In this document: piece by piece, positions 24,469 through 34,103 of the stretch
How the letters are laid out: every line of letters starts with the position of its first letter
Numbering within the stretch: position 1 is the first letter of the stretch
NCBI RefSeq assembly: GCF_001438845.1
Contig: NZ_JQCL01000001.1
Location: forward strand, 1 to 52,629
Direction: 5' to 3'
DNA: 52,629 nucleotides
Origin: Lactiplantibacillus xiangfangensis
Lineage (GTDB): Bacteria; Bacillota; Bacilli; Lactobacillales; Lactobacillaceae
Translations under genes and position numbers: made by a program
The notes under the pieces: generated by a model
Seen by the model: the letters and a program-made list of their open reading frames with translations, nothing else
What the model was told of the DNA's origin: nothing
Database searches by the model: none

Positions 24469-25647
24469 ATGATGCATTTTCCACGTCGTTCTGAGTGGTA
24501 TTACCTGACACTCAGCTTGGTCATTCTTGGGGGAATTGGACTGGCCTTCTTCATGATCACCAACCGCTTCAATGCCGATCGCACCGACACTAAGGCATCA
24601 CCAACCACCGTCATTACGCGGGCCAAATCCCGGCAGCACAGGACAAAACATACCGGCAAACCACTGCCAACGGTTGTCAAAAACACCAATATCGATCAAT
24701 ACCTGACTAAGTTACACTTTTCAGGCACCGCCCTAGTCGTTCGCAATCACCAGGTGATTTTACGAAAAGCGTACGGCGAACGCGACCGGACAGCTAAAAC
24801 GCCCAATGAAACCACGACGCCTTACTACATTGGATCAGCTCAAAAAGCCATCATTGCGACCGCAATTTTACAATTACAAGATCATCACAAACTAAAGGTG
24901 ACCGATCCAATTGCAACTTACTTCCCGGACTTTCCTAACGGTCATAAAATCACGTTAAAAAACTTGTTAAACCACACTTCCGGCATCGTCGGCCATCACG
25001 AAACCAGTACGGCGATGACGCCCGCCGCCCTCGTTAAGGATATCGAAAAACAAGGGATTCGCGCTCAACCCGGTCAGTGGCATTACCTTGATAGTAACTA
25101 CACGGTGCTCGCCTACTTGGTGGAGAAGCTGAGTGGCCAATCGTTGATGACTTATTTACAAAAAAACATTTTCCAACCGGCGGGAATGACCGAGACTGGC
25201 ACTTACCAGACCTTTGATCAGATTCCCAACCATTCCGTCGGTTACCAGGTCAAAAACGGCCACTACGTTCATCCCCAACTAGGCGACTTATCGCAGCTGT
25301 TCGGCGTTGGTAATCTTTACATGCCGGTCGACGACATGTACCGGTTCGACCACGCCCTGATGACGGGCCACCTCATTTCAAAGGAAGCGCGTAAGGCCAT
25401 GTTTACGCCCGGCAGCTCGTCGACTTACGGTATGGGCTTTTATTGTAATCCCGGCAGTTATAGCAGCCACGGGATCGTTAGCGGCTGGAACGTCGCTAAT
25501 AGCTTTAGTCCCAGCGGGCTAACGTACGTCGTCATCATGACGAACATTCAAAATAACATTACTTCATTCGGCCACGTCACTGGTAATATTTACGGCCTGT
25601 TGAACCAAGCTGACGCTGATACAGCCAATAACCCCGCCAAAAACTAA
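24469..25647 (+). CDS. Membrane-anchored serine hydrolase (class C beta-lactamase / penicillin-binding-protein-like)
   Basis: Exported hydrolase of 392 aa with one N-terminal membrane helix (about residues 11-31). The catalytic SxxK is SAQK (Ser123, Lys126); the second motif is in YLDSNY, where the usual YSN appears as YxDSN; the third is the HGIVSGW segment near residue 330. Members act as D-Ala carboxypeptidases, esterases or Flp/Pbp-X-type wall enzymes; true beta-lactam hydrolysis is unlikely. Start: TTG 24457 is open but ATG 24469 (or 24472) after GGGGGA fits better. Its stop codon overlaps that of the convergent recQ. Confidence 0.88.
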   Translation: MMHFPRRSEWYYLTLSLVILGGIGLAFFMITNRFNADRTDTKASPTTVITRAKSRQHRTKHTGKPLPTVVKNTNIDQYLTKLHFSGTALVVRNHQVILRKAYGERDRTAKTPNETTTPYYIGSAQKAIIATAILQLQDHHKLKVTDPIATYFPDFPNGHKITLKNLLNHTSGIVGHHETSTAMTPAALVKDIEKQGIRAQPGQWHYLDSNYTVLAYLVEKLSGQSLMTYLQKNIFQPAGMTETGTYQTFDQIPNHSVGYQVKNGHYVHPQLGDLSQLFGVGNLYMPVDDMYRFDHALMTGHLISKEARKAMFTPGSSSTYGMGFYCNPGSYSSHGIVSGWNVANSFSPSGLTYVVIMTNIQNNITSFGHVTGNIYGLLNQADADTANNPAKN

Positions 25648-27437
25648 GCTGGAGTATCGGAAGGCGCTTCGTGCGCCGCAGCCCGAATCGTTGCCATAAA
25701 GGTTTCGCCATACTTTTCGAGCTTGCTTTGACCCACACCCCGGACCGTTAAGAACGCCGCGTCCGTTTCAGGCATCACATCACACATTGAATGTAACGTT
25801 TTATCAGAGAAAATGACAAACGGTGGCACTTGCTGTTTTTCGGCCAACTGGCGACGCAAGGTTCGTAATTGTTCAAATAACGCACTATTTTCCGGCACGG
25901 ACTGTTGAACAGTTCGTGCCGTTTTGCGGTAAACTTGCCCCTTACCTTTTAAAATCGTAACGCCCATTTGGGTCACCGATAGCGTTGGGTACTGACCACC
26001 AACGGCTTGCAAATAACCCGCCGCCGTCAAGAAATCAATCAGTTCACTGACACTCTTTTGCCGTTGATTAGACATCAGCCCATACGTGGATAGCGTACTC
26101 AAGTTGGACTCCCGAATGCGCTGATTATTAGCACCCGTCAAAACTTGGGCGACCACGCCCTTGCCAAACCGTGAGTGCAACCGCACAACGCAGGACAAGA
26201 CTTTTTGCGCATCGGTCGTAATATCTTGCGCTTCCCGGTCGTCGGTACAGTTACTGCACCGGCCGCACGGCTCCGAAGCTTCCCCAAAGTATTTCAAAAT
26301 AAACTGCTGGAGACAGCCCTGGGTATTGGCGTACTGCGTCATGACTTGCAACTTATGGTAAGCGCGGTGTTTATGTTCATCGTCCATTTCGGATTCATCA
26401 ATGAAGAAATGTTGCAGCTGGGTATCGGCCGGCCGAAAAATCAGAATGGCTTCACTCGGCAAGCCGTCTCGACCCGCACGCCCGGCTTCCTGATAATAGG
26501 CTTCCAGCGTTCCGGGCACCTGCGCGTGAATCACGAAGCGCACGTTACTCTTATCAATTCCCATCCCAAACGCATTAGTTGCGACCATCACGTCGACCCG
26601 ATCAAATAAGAAGTCTTCTTGATTTTTACGACGCACATCGTCATCCAACCCCGCATGGTACGGTGCGACCTTAACGTGGTGCTTTTGTAACAAAGTAGTT
26701 AAGCGCATGACTTCTTTCCGCGTGCTGGCATAGATAATCCCCGCTTCACCGTGATTGACTTTCAAATAGTCTAAAATATAGCGGTCCGTATCTTGATCCT
26801 TAACGACCGTTAAATTTAAATTATCTCGGGCAAAGCCCGTATTGACTTCTCCCTTAGGATCAATCGATAACCGTTGACAAATATCTTGCGCCACTTGTTC
26901 CGTAGCCGTTGCGGTCAACGCTAAGACTTGCGGATGGGTCGGTAATTGTTCGATCGCCGTGCTAAGCGCTAAGTAGCTAGGCCGAAAATCGTGGCCCCAC
27001 TGAGAAATACAGTGCGCTTCATCAATCGCCAATAAGTCAATTGGTAGTTGCCCCAGCGCCCGGATAAAGTAATCTGAATCCAGACGTTCCGGTGCAACGT
27101 ACAGTAAGGTATAATCCCCTGCACGTAGTTCCTGTAGTCGCTCATTAATCGCTTGGTTGCTCAGCGAACTGTTAATAAAGGTCGCCGCAATCCCGTTGTC
27201 ATTTAAGGCGTCGACCTGGTCTTTCATTAATGAAATCAGGGGCGAAACGACCACGGTCAATCCCGAAAAAAGTAACGCCGGAATTTGGTAGCACAAAGAC
27301 TTACCGCCACCCGTTGGCATGATGGCCAGTGTATTTTCACCAGCCAAAACTTGCTCGATGACAGCTTTTTGACCAGGCCGAAATTCATCGTACCCAAAGG
27401 TCGTTTTCAATACTTGTTGCGCCGCCGCTAAATCCAT
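25644..27437 (-). CDS. recQ: ATP-dependent DNA helicase RecQ
   Basis: 3'-5' SF2 helicase for recombination and replication-fork repair. Helicase motifs: MPTGGGKS (Walker A, residues about 40-47), IDEAHCISQWGHDFRP (DEAH and the aromatic-rich loop), LTATAT, and AGRAGRDG (motif VI). The zinc-binding domain has Cys residues in CLQQF, CGRCSNC. A winged-helix domain follows, and an HRDC domain is visible at about 515-590. The 597-aa length is standard. Start ATG 27437 behind GAGGAG. Gene ends overlap the convergent serine hydrolase by 3 bp. Confidence 0.96.
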   Translation of the reverse strand: MDLAAAQQVLKTTFGYDEFRPGQKAVIEQVLAGENTLAIMPTGGGKSLCYQIPALLFSGLTVVVSPLISLMKDQVDALNDNGIAATFINSSLSNQAINERLQELRAGDYTLLYVAPERLDSDYFIRALGQLPIDLLAIDEAHCISQWGHDFRPSYLALSTAIEQLPTHPQVLALTATATEQVAQDICQRLSIDPKGEVNTGFARDNLNLTVVKDQDTDRYILDYLKVNHGEAGIIYASTRKEVMRLTTLLQKHHVKVAPYHAGLDDDVRRKNQEDFLFDRVDVMVATNAFGMGIDKSNVRFVIHAQVPGTLEAYYQEAGRAGRDGLPSEAILIFRPADTQLQHFFIDESEMDDEHKHRAYHKLQVMTQYANTQGCLQQFILKYFGEASEPCGRCSNCTDDREAQDITTDAQKVLSCVVRLHSRFGKGVVAQVLTGANNQRIRESNLSTLSTYGLMSNQRQKSVSELIDFLTAAGYLQAVGGQYPTLSVTQMGVTILKGKGQVYRKTARTVQQSVPENSALFEQLRTLRRQLAEKQQVPPFVIFSDKTLHSMCDVMPETDAAFLTVRGVGQSKLEKYGETFMATIRAAAHEAPSDTPA

Positions 27438-27542
27438 CTCCGCACTCCTCTTTCTATGTAATCATTGGTTTCATTTTACAGGGTATCCTAGGCAGATACA
27501 ACTCAGCTTCTCGAACCCACTATTTCCTATTTACGCCAAATG

Positions 27543-27573
27543 AAAAAGGAACCGTGACCAAAATCACGATTCC
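27543..27573 (-). terminator. Terminator after the HTH gene
   Basis: Minus-strand hairpin (about 27548-27557 with 27564-27573, one mismatch) with a TTTTT tract, downstream of the HTH gene and upstream of recQ. Confidence 0.7.
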
Positions 27574-27668
27574 CTTATTATAAAATTGAACACCATCGGC
27601 GCATCGTGTCTTTCGCCGAATAATACGACAATTACCAGCTACTCTGAACACGTTTTTTGTATGTAGCC

Positions 27669-27869
27669 CTACTTAACCTGCTTAGGTCGACCCCGGTGAT
27701 CAACTAAGCCTTCCATGCCGCCTTGACGATACTTGCGAACCCAAGTATAAACTTGCGGGTAGGAGACGTTAAATTGGTCGGCTGCCTGCTGATAGTTGTT
27801 CTCATGGGCCAACGTATACTTTACGATGGCGATTCGTTCTTCTAGCGTTGCGCGTCGTCCACGCTCCAT
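27669..27869 (-). CDS. IS3-type OrfA-like helix-turn-helix protein, short form
   Basis: A 66-aa HTH protein (ERIAIVKYTLAHENNYQQAA, then VSYPQVYTWVRKYRQGG and GLVDHRGRPKQVK). It matches the N-terminal half of IS3-family transposase OrfA (helix_turn_helix_28 type) but stops after the RGRPK segment, where full-length OrfA proteins continue into a coiled coil. No OrfB or inverted repeats lie beside it, so it is either a solitary remnant or a domesticated regulator. I prefer ATG 27869 (behind AAAGGGGG) to the upstream ATG at 27917. Confidence 0.65.
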   Translation of the reverse strand: MERGRRATLEERIAIVKYTLAHENNYQQAADQFNVSYPQVYTWVRKYRQGGMEGLVDHRGRPKQVK

Positions 27870-28035
27870 GGCAAGGCCCCCTTTCATTCGTCCAGATTTT
27901 ATCATACCAAGAGTCACTCAATTTTTATAGCTTTTTTCGCGTAACTTTATCGATTCATTTATTTTTTTAACCAGCACTACCAAACGCTTCGATAACTCAA
28001 CTGCCAAACTTAATTTTTGATAGTCTACTTTTCAG

Positions 28036-28064
28036 TTGCAAATTAGAACGTATGTTCGTATAAT
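28036..28064 (+). promoter_or_regulatory. SOS promoter: LexA box inside TTGCAA-17-TATAAT
   Basis: -35 TTGCAA at 28036-28041, 17-bp spacer, -10 TATAAT at 28059-28064. Within the spacer 28046-28057 reads GAAC-GTAT-GTTC and is followed by G, matching the Gram-positive LexA/DinR consensus CGAAC-N4-GTTCG at all but the first base. A repressor bound here would block the promoter, so the genes downstream are probably damage-inducible. Confidence 0.75.
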
Positions 28065-28082
28065 GTTATCGAGGTGATTTTC

Positions 28083-28346
28083 ATGAATGAACAAAGCTTA
28101 ACGGTTAACTACGCTAATCAATGTAAAATTTTAAAATACGACCCTTTTATGCTCTACCTAAAAGTAACCCCCGTCACTGATCAGACTCAGCCCATTCACT
28201 GCATTGTCGTCAAACACGCCCTAACTTTATTCTACCAATTGCGTCCTGACGCGCGGTTAGCGCTATACGGGCATTACAACCGTCGGCACCAGTTTGTCAT
28301 TACAAAATTTATGGTGCGGACACCAGTGCAATCATTGGCAAGTTAA
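28083..28346 (+). CDS. Small protein of the SOS-boxed unit (87 aa), function unknown
   Basis: Not recognised with certainty. No signal peptide or membrane helix. The C-terminal half alternates short strands (IHCIVVKHALTLFYQLR, ARLALYGHYNRRHQFVITKF), suggesting a compact beta-rich domain of OB-fold or similar type; a nucleic-acid-binding role would fit the context but is inference. ATG 28083 lies 6 bases after GAGGTG and 19 bp after the -10 of the LexA-boxed promoter, so it is the first gene of the unit and its leader is very short. Confidence 0.75.
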   Translation: MNEQSLTVNYANQCKILKYDPFMLYLKVTPVTDQTQPIHCIVVKHALTLFYQLRPDARLALYGHYNRRHQFVITKFMVRTPVQSLAS

Positions 28347-28395
28347 CGGGCAATCTGCGTACAATGAGCTTACCCAGACCAGAGGAGTGATGTAC

Positions 28396-29643
28396 ATGTC
28401 GTCAACTTTGACTATGTTGGAACGTCGAATTTCTAACAACCTCAATTGTCTTTACTTACTGAATCGTCCGGTTTATCAAGTTCAAACTGATAAGCGACTC
28501 ACGCTGGCTAAAGAATATGCCCTAGCCGGTAATGTGACCGCAATCTTTCAGGATGAACAGCAACGGTGTCACATCAGTTTTACGCACCGCAACGAACTCG
28601 TCATTGCTGAAAAGAAAGTACTCACTTGCAGTGACGCCAACATATCACCATCATATCACGATTTCTTGCAATCATTCGGTTACGACTTACCTACTGAAGA
28701 ACCGGTCGGCACCCTCACACCGATCAATCGGCCTAGCATTTTGATGCCTGCAACCATGCTAACTAGCATGCCAGACCACTACATCATTATCGACTGTGAA
28801 TTTGGCAACCTCTTCCGCCGAACTAGCGCTTCTAATACAATTAACTGGCAAGTCTTCAAGTTTTTAGGACTTAAAACCAACATTTTCCAACTAAGCGCCA
28901 TCAGTTTTAAGGACCATCGCCAGACCGCTATTTTCTTCAATCGCTATTTTGACAATCCGAACTTCCTACCCGAAAAGAAACTTACCGGTCTAGCAGAAAC
29001 GGAGCTGGCCCTTCCCGAATATGAACGGCAAGGTGACGCACTCGCAATCATTCAAACGTTTATTTCCCAAGTACTAACGCCACAATTGCCGTTAGTCTTT
29101 TGGGATCAGACCCAAGATATCAAATACTTACGGCGCGCCATTGCGACACACTATGCTGAATTAACCCCCAAAGAACAGGCCGTTGTCACTGCCCCCATTA
29201 CCATCTTCGACGCGCAGGCGTTCACTAATACCATCATCAATCACGGCAACCACAAGTCTGGCTACCACGATCTGCCATTAAACGGTCTCGCCGCGTTATT
29301 TAACATTACGAATCCGAACCAACATAACGCCATCTGGGATGTTCAGACAACTGAACTAGTCATGCGTAAAATGACCCACCTATACGCACAGACACCAGTT
29401 AAAACCGTGCAACCCGCACCCATCTTTGCCCCGACACCTGCCAGCACGCCAGCGATGCGGACCCGCCAGCAAAGCAAACATGCCAAGTACGCACTCGTCC
29501 ACAAGTTACACGCCCGGGGCAAGACTTACCGGGAGATTGCGGCGGTGACCGGTATCAGTATTAGCGGCGTCAATTACATTTTAAAAAAGGCAGTAACGAC
29601 TAGTCCCACAAACGGTGTAACCTCCGGCTTGGAAAGCGTATAA
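28396..29643 (+). CDS. DEDDh 3'-5' exonuclease-like protein with C-terminal HTH, in an SOS unit
   Basis: Protein of 415 aa. Residues about 1-120 are a poorly recognised N-terminal domain. Residues about 128-325 have DEDDh exonuclease motifs: ExoI IIDCEFG (Asp133, Glu135), ExoII FWDQTQDIKYL (Asp237 or Asp241), ExoIII HNAIWDVQTT (His310, Asp315). A Pro/Thr linker leads to an HTH at about 365-405 (ARGKTYREIAAVTGISISGV) like those of resolvases and homeodomain-like regulators. An exonuclease carrying its own HTH is unusual. It starts at ATG 28396 behind AGAGGAG and lies 49 bp after the small SOS gene. A role in repair or proofreading is inference. Confidence 0.82.
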   Translation: MSSTLTMLERRISNNLNCLYLLNRPVYQVQTDKRLTLAKEYALAGNVTAIFQDEQQRCHISFTHRNELVIAEKKVLTCSDANISPSYHDFLQSFGYDLPTEEPVGTLTPINRPSILMPATMLTSMPDHYIIIDCEFGNLFRRTSASNTINWQVFKFLGLKTNIFQLSAISFKDHRQTAIFFNRYFDNPNFLPEKKLTGLAETELALPEYERQGDALAIIQTFISQVLTPQLPLVFWDQTQDIKYLRRAIATHYAELTPKEQAVVTAPITIFDAQAFTNTIINHGNHKSGYHDLPLNGLAALFNITNPNQHNAIWDVQTTELVMRKMTHLYAQTPVKTVQPAPIFAPTPASTPAMRTRQQSKHAKYALVHKLHARGKTYREIAAVTGISISGVNYILKKAVTTSPTNGVTSGLESV

Positions 29644-29679
29644 TAAGTTTAACAGTACACAAAGGAGTGTTATTAAACT

Positions 29680-31086
29680 ATGGAAAAACGTATCAAGGGC
29701 TCTTGCACCACGATTTTAGTCGGTAAAAAGGCCTCAATCGATGGGTCAACCATTATTTCACGCAACGACGACGGGCACGAAGCCCTCGACCCAGAACGGT
29801 TAGTCGTCGTCAATCCTGAAGACCAACCTAAGCACTACCAGTCAGTTATCAGTAAGGTTCAAGTAACGTTACCTGACAACCCACTACGGTATACTTCCAT
29901 TCCTAACTCAATTCTAACCAACGGGACTTGGCCAGCTGCCGGTATCAACAGTGAAAATATCGCAATGTCCGCAACGGAAACCATTACAACCAACTCACGC
30001 ATTCAAGGTGCCGATCCGTTGGTTGCTGGCGGTATCGGTGAAGAAGACCTAGTCACCTTAGTGCTACCTTACATTCACAGCGCTAAAGAAGGGGTCACCC
30101 GTTTAGGCGCCCTCTTAAAAGAATATGGGACTTACGAACCAAACGGGATCGCCTTTTCTGATAAGGACGAAATCTGGTGGTTAGAAACCATTGGTGGGCA
30201 TCACTGGGCTGCTAAACGCATCCCCGATGACGCTTACGTGGTTGCGCCTAATCGCATGAACATCGATGACTTTGACTTCAACGCTGCTGATACAATGGCT
30301 TCTGACGACTTAGAAGACCTGATTGCGACCTATCACTTAAACCCTGACTTTGACCGGGTTAACTTACGCCACATCTTCGGCAGTTCATCCATCAAAGATA
30401 CCGTTTATAACAACCCCCGGGCTTGGTTCGGTCAGAAATACTTTACACCGGACGTTCAACAAGACCCAATGGAACAAGACTTACCATTCATTTGTCACGC
30501 CAACCGCAAGATTTCGATTGAAGACGTGAAGTTTGTCTTGAGTTCCCACTTTGAAAACACGAAGTATGACGTTTATGGGAGTGGCTCTGAAGCCGAAAAG
30601 AAGTTATTCCGGCCAATCGGGATCAACCGGAACCACGATGTCCACATCTTACAAATTCGTAACGATGTGCCTGCCGAAATCGCTGGGATTCACTGGTTAG
30701 CCTTTGGTGCCAACACCTTCAACACGGTCGTTCCTTTCTACGCTAACGTTAACGATACGCCAGCAAGCTACAAGGACGCGAACGGCACGTTTAACTTAAA
30801 CGACATGTACTGGCTAAGTTGCACCACTGCTTTGCTTGGTGACACCGACTACGACTTCTACGTTGACATGCGGAACAGCTACGAACTTGAAGCAATGAGT
30901 GCCTACCGTAAACTCGAAAACGACACCGACGCTGATTTAAGTAACCACGCTGACACCACCGCCTACTTGGAGGCTGCTAACCAACAACTGGCTGACATTG
31001 CCATGAAACTCCAAACCAAATTATTAGGCGAAATGGTCATTGCCGGTTCTGAAAAAATGAAATTACGGTATAATTTGAACGACTAA
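29680..31086 (+). CDS. pepD: Dipeptidase of family C69 (PepD type)
   Basis: Cytoplasmic Ntn-hydrolase dipeptidase of broad specificity, 468 aa. In C69 enzymes a Cys exposed near the N-terminus is the nucleophile; here it is Cys9 in [18 protein letters not shown], after a short propeptide-like MEKRIKGS. Other family segments are RNDDG and [21 protein letters not shown]. Length matches lactobacillar PepD. SD AAGGAGTG lies 36 bp after the exonuclease stop, so co-transcription is possible, though a different function is expected. Confidence 0.93.
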   Translation: MEKRIKGSCTTILVGKKASIDGSTIISRNDDGHEALDPERLVVVNPEDQPKHYQSVISKVQVTLPDNPLRYTSIPNSILTNGTWPAAGINSENIAMSATETITTNSRIQGADPLVAGGIGEEDLVTLVLPYIHSAKEGVTRLGALLKEYGTYEPNGIAFSDKDEIWWLETIGGHHWAAKRIPDDAYVVAPNRMNIDDFDFNAADTMASDDLEDLIATYHLNPDFDRVNLRHIFGSSSIKDTVYNNPRAWFGQKYFTPDVQQDPMEQDLPFICHANRKISIEDVKFVLSSHFENTKYDVYGSGSEAEKKLFRPIGINRNHDVHILQIRNDVPAEIAGIHWLAFGANTFNTVVPFYANVNDTPASYKDANGTFNLNDMYWLSCTTALLGDTDYDFYVDMRNSYELEAMSAYRKLENDTDADLSNHADTTAYLEAANQQLADIAMKLQTKLLGEMVIAGSEKMKLRYNLND

Positions 31087-31168
31087 TAAACCGCTCAACG
31101 GTGCAGGTTGATCCTGCATTTAAATGGTGATTTCATGAGTGATAATTAATTTAATTTTAATTTTATTG

Positions 31169-31196
31169 TTTACAATCACAGAAATAGTGCTAATAT
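31169..31196 (+). promoter_or_regulatory. asnA promoter
   Basis: TTTACA at 31169-31174, 16-bp spacer, TAATAT at 31191-31196; transcription would begin just before the T-box leader. Confidence 0.55.
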
Positions 31197-31214
31197 AAAT
31201 GGCACAAGATAAAA

Positions 31215-31490
31215 AACGTAGGAAAGAGGAGTACGATTAATCAACCTGCCAGTGAATCGGGGATGAGTGGAAACCCGACCAGTACTTGATTAATCCGAAA
31301 AACACTTTCTTAGTTGCTAACTGAAATAACCACGTTAAAGTAGGATTAGCCGTTAACCGGTACGTTATCATCGGTGGAGTATGTTCGTACTCTATTTAGA
31401 GCTGGTCTACATTTTGGTAGACAACTTGGGTGGTACCGCGAAAGAAGTCTTTCGTCCCTTGATAATTCAAGGGATGGAAGGCTTTTTTCT
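31215..31490 (+). promoter_or_regulatory. T-box riboswitch, Asn (AAC) specifier
   Basis: Leader that senses uncharged tRNA-Asn. Stem I has a perfect 10-bp helix GATTAATCAA / TTGATTAATC, a lower AGGAAAG/CTTTCTT helix and the AGTA element at 31231-31234; the specifier loop on its 3' side reads GAAAAACA, with the AAC codon at 31301-31303. The T-box GGGTGGTACCGCG is at 31428-31440. It ends in the terminator at 31447-31488. Uncharged tRNA-Asn would favour the antiterminator and asnA expression. Confidence 0.93.
31447..31488 (+). terminator. T-box terminator hairpin
   Basis: 16-bp stem with G-U pairs (31447-31462 with 31467-31482), loop TAAT, then six Ts; it overlaps the antiterminator alternative. 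Confidence 0.9.
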
Positions 31491-31545
31491 TTTATCTTGA
31501 AAAATCTACGTTAATCAATAAATTATTTTAAAGGAGTTCCGACTT

Positions 31546-32553
31546 ATGCATTTAATTATTCCAAAGGATTACGATCCAAAATTATCCGTTAAAGAAACCC
31601 AACAAGCGATTCGTTATATTCGTGAAACTTTTCAAGAAGAATTTGGTAAGCAATTAAACCTTTCACGGCTATCCGCTCCCATGTTCGTTGAAAAGAAAAC
31701 TGGTTTAAACGATAACTTAAACGGGATTGAAAAACCGGTCTCCTTTACGATGCAAGATATGGGTGACGAAACGATTGAAATCGTCCACTCTTTAGCTAAA
31801 TGGAAACGGGTCGCTTTGAAACGCTACGGCTTCGACATGCACGAAGGCCTCTACACGAACATGAACGCTATTCGTAAGGATGAAGACTTAGACAACTACC
31901 ATTCAGCTTACGTTGACCAGTGGGACTGGGAAAAAGTGATTGCCAAAGATGAACGCAACGTCCAAACTTTGGAAGACACGGTCAAAACCATTTTCAAAGT
32001 TATCAAACATATGGAACACGAAGTTTGGTACAAGTTCCCTAAAGCCGTTCACCATTTACCAGACGAAATTCACTTCATCACCACTCAAGAACTAGAAGAT
32101 ATGTACCCTGACATGACGCCGCGTGAACGCGAAAACGCCATCTGTAAAAAATTAGGCTGTGTCTTCTTAATGCAAATTGGTTGGAAGTTAAACAGTGGCA
32201 AACGTCACGACGGCCGCGCACCCGACTATGACGACTGGAAATTAAACGGTGATATTCTCTTCTGGTACGAACCATTAAACCAATCCATTGAAATTTCTAG
32301 CATGGGGATTCGGGTTGACGCCGACTCAATGAAGGCCCAATTAAAAGACGCTGACGCTGAAGACCGCTTAAGCTTGCCATACCATAAGATGATTTTGGAC
32401 GCCTCTGTCCCTTACACCATTGGTGGTGGGATCGGTCAATCCCGACTCTGCATGTTATTACTTGGTAAGGCGCACGTCGGTGAAGTCCAAGCTGCACTCT
32501 GGCCACAAGCGATGATCGATAAGTGCGAAGCTAACAACATTCACTTACTTTAA
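31546..32553 (+). CDS. asnA: Aspartate--ammonia ligase (AsnA)
   Basis: Makes asparagine from aspartate, ammonia and ATP. 335 aa; class II aminoacyl-tRNA-synthetase-like fold. Family segments: [54 protein letters not shown], and [16 protein letters not shown] (motif 3). SD AAAGGAG, ATG 31546. It is controlled by the Asn-specific T-box just upstream, so it is the cell's asparagine-supply gene, leaving asnB at 11218 free for another role. Confidence 0.96.
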   Translation: MHLIIPKDYDPKLSVKETQQAIRYIRETFQEEFGKQLNLSRLSAPMFVEKKTGLNDNLNGIEKPVSFTMQDMGDETIEIVHSLAKWKRVALKRYGFDMHEGLYTNMNAIRKDEDLDNYHSAYVDQWDWEKVIAKDERNVQTLEDTVKTIFKVIKHMEHEVWYKFPKAVHHLPDEIHFITTQELEDMYPDMTPRERENAICKKLGCVFLMQIGWKLNSGKRHDGRAPDYDDWKLNGDILFWYEPLNQSIEISSMGIRVDADSMKAQLKDADAEDRLSLPYHKMILDASVPYTIGGGIGQSRLCMLLLGKAHVGEVQAALWPQAMIDKCEANNIHLL

Positions 32554-32687
32554 TAATCAATTATAAAAAAATTGAGATTAGTTGCGGCTTCCCGTTGGTT
32601 CGTTAACTTGGCTTAACCGGACCAATGTCACTGAATTCAATCTAAAACCAAACCTAATACGTTTAAAGTGACACAACCATCAAATAT

Positions 32688-32733
32688 CAAAATAGCTCAC
32701 GGAAAATTTGAAATTTTCTGTGAGCTATTTTTT
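32688..32733. terminator. Bidirectional terminator between asnA and an XRE gene
   Basis: A stem of about 20 bp around a GAA loop (32689-32709 with 32712-32732), with T tracts on both sides. Confidence 0.85.
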
Positions 32734-32735
32734 AC

Positions 32736-33479
32736 TTAATGAAAATGTTCATATAATGACTGCCCGCTAATGATTATTGGAATTATGCCCTGTGAATCAC
32801 TAACTTGAATTCCATGACGCGTTAAGTAATCTAGTAATTGCGGCAAGTAATCCCGTACCTGAGCGTTTAAATCAAGCGTCCACGTTCGCTTCGCCGTCAT
32901 TAACATAATTTGAAAATAATCCGGGTTAACATCAAACACTGAAGCACGCTTGCGAGTGCGGTACTGAAGCGCCACACCCCGTAACTGTTCATAGCGAATG
33001 ACCGTTTTAGTAGGTTGCCACATGAGTAGCTCCCTGAATTTAACTAATGTTTTAGTGGAATACTGATTGAGGATAAGGCCTGATTGCGTGATCACCCAAT
33101 AATCGCTAACCGCAACGGGTAAGACGACGATTACACCGAGTCCCATAACCACACCAAAAAGCCACCATGGCTGGTATCCAAATCCTGTGAATAGTAAGCT
33201 AATCAATACCCAAAATAAAATTAGCCCCACAGCTCGTTTCACGTTGAAACGCTTTCCAACCAAATAAGGCTTTTTAAAAAATGGGCTTCCCTGGACAAGT
33301 TCATCTAATGAAATATTGTAAAAATCCGATAAAGCCAACAAGTTATCGATCGACGGTACTGCCCTACCAGTTTCCCATTTAGAGACAGCTTGCGTCGTCA
33401 CAAATAGCTGGCTTGCAAGTTGGGATTGCGTTAACCCCCGCTGTTGCCGTCGTAATTTTAACATTGCCTGTAACCGCAT
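32736..33479 (-). CDS. XRE-family regulator with membrane domain
   Basis: Residues 1-60 are an XRE HTH (LRRQQRGLTQSQLASQLFV, TQAVSKWETGRAVPSIDNLL), followed by two membrane helices (about 83-100 and 106-128) and a C-terminal soluble part (about 130-247) that resembles a PH-like or DUF-type domain and probably faces the cytoplasm. Membrane-bound XRE proteins may sense envelope state. 247 aa, ATG 33479 with a G-rich site. The target is not visible. Confidence 0.85.
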   Translation of the reverse strand: MRLQAMLKLRRQQRGLTQSQLASQLFVTTQAVSKWETGRAVPSIDNLLALSDFYNISLDELVQGSPFFKKPYLVGKRFNVKRAVGLILFWVLISLLFTGFGYQPWWLFGVVMGLGVIVVLPVAVSDYWVITQSGLILNQYSTKTLVKFRELLMWQPTKTVIRYEQLRGVALQYRTRKRASVFDVNPDYFQIMLMTAKRTWTLDLNAQVRDYLPQLLDYLTRHGIQVSDSQGIIPIIISGQSLYEHFH

Positions 33480-33557
33480 CTTCTCGCCCCCTAGTTTTCC
33501 TCCCTAGCATACGTTCGATGCCGCTTAGTCGCAATCAACTCATGGTTGATGGTCACT

Positions 33558-34049
33558 TCACCTAGCATTTAAGTCGTTCAAGATTTGCTGAACTTCCATT
33601 TCTAGATCTGATTGTTGATTAATCAACTGTTCTGAGGACCAGCCCAACACATCATGTGGTAGCCACCACTGTTTCATCTCTTGGGGGCCAAAGTCTCGCG
33701 TTCGCGTCTGATGCCGGGTTAAGGTCGTTTTAAAATCAACATCAAAGTAGTAAGTCAGTGTCTTGGCAAACGGCCCCGCCAACTTTCTTAGCATTCCTTC
33801 ATAGCGTTCGCGCGCCAAGATCCCTTCCACGATAACGACGGGTACTCGGTGATTGCCATAGGTTGCAATCTGCTTAATAAGGTCAATCGCTAAATTTCCC
33901 GGGTTATCACGGCTCATTAACATCTCACGCCGCACCACGTCCTGCTCAACTAGCAACGTATTATGACCTAAGCGTTTTTGTAACGTTTCTGCTAAGGTAG
34001 TTTTGCCGCTACCCGAATTTCCGCGAATAATAACTAACGTTGTCTCCAT
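33558..34049 (-). CDS. P-loop kinase-like protein (AAA_33 / zeta-toxin-like fold)
   Basis: A 163-aa nucleotide-binding protein. Walker A is IIRGNSGSGKTTLAETL (residues about 5-21); EQDVVRREML follows, and VVIVEGIL (about 68-75) resembles Walker B; RHQTRTRDFGPQEM is a lid-like basic segment. Such small kinases phosphorylate small molecules or RNA ends; the substrate is unknown. The reading frame is open far upstream, but ATG 34049 behind AAGGGGAC begins where homology begins. Confidence 0.82.
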   Translation of the reverse strand: METTLVIIRGNSGSGKTTLAETLQKRLGHNTLLVEQDVVRREMLMSRDNPGNLAIDLIKQIATYGNHRVPVVIVEGILARERYEGMLRKLAGPFAKTLTYYFDVDFKTTLTRHQTRTRDFGPQEMKQWWLPHDVLGWSSEQLINQQSDLEMEVQQILNDLNAR

Positions 34050-34103
34050 ACTACAAGTCCCCTTAATAGTGCGACTTAACTTTCTAATAGCTATTATAGG
34101 ACT

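Noticed and set aside
27669-27869. Possible complete insertion sequence
   Set aside because: Only the N-terminal HTH of an OrfA-like protein is present; no OrfB, inverted repeats or target duplication seen nearby.
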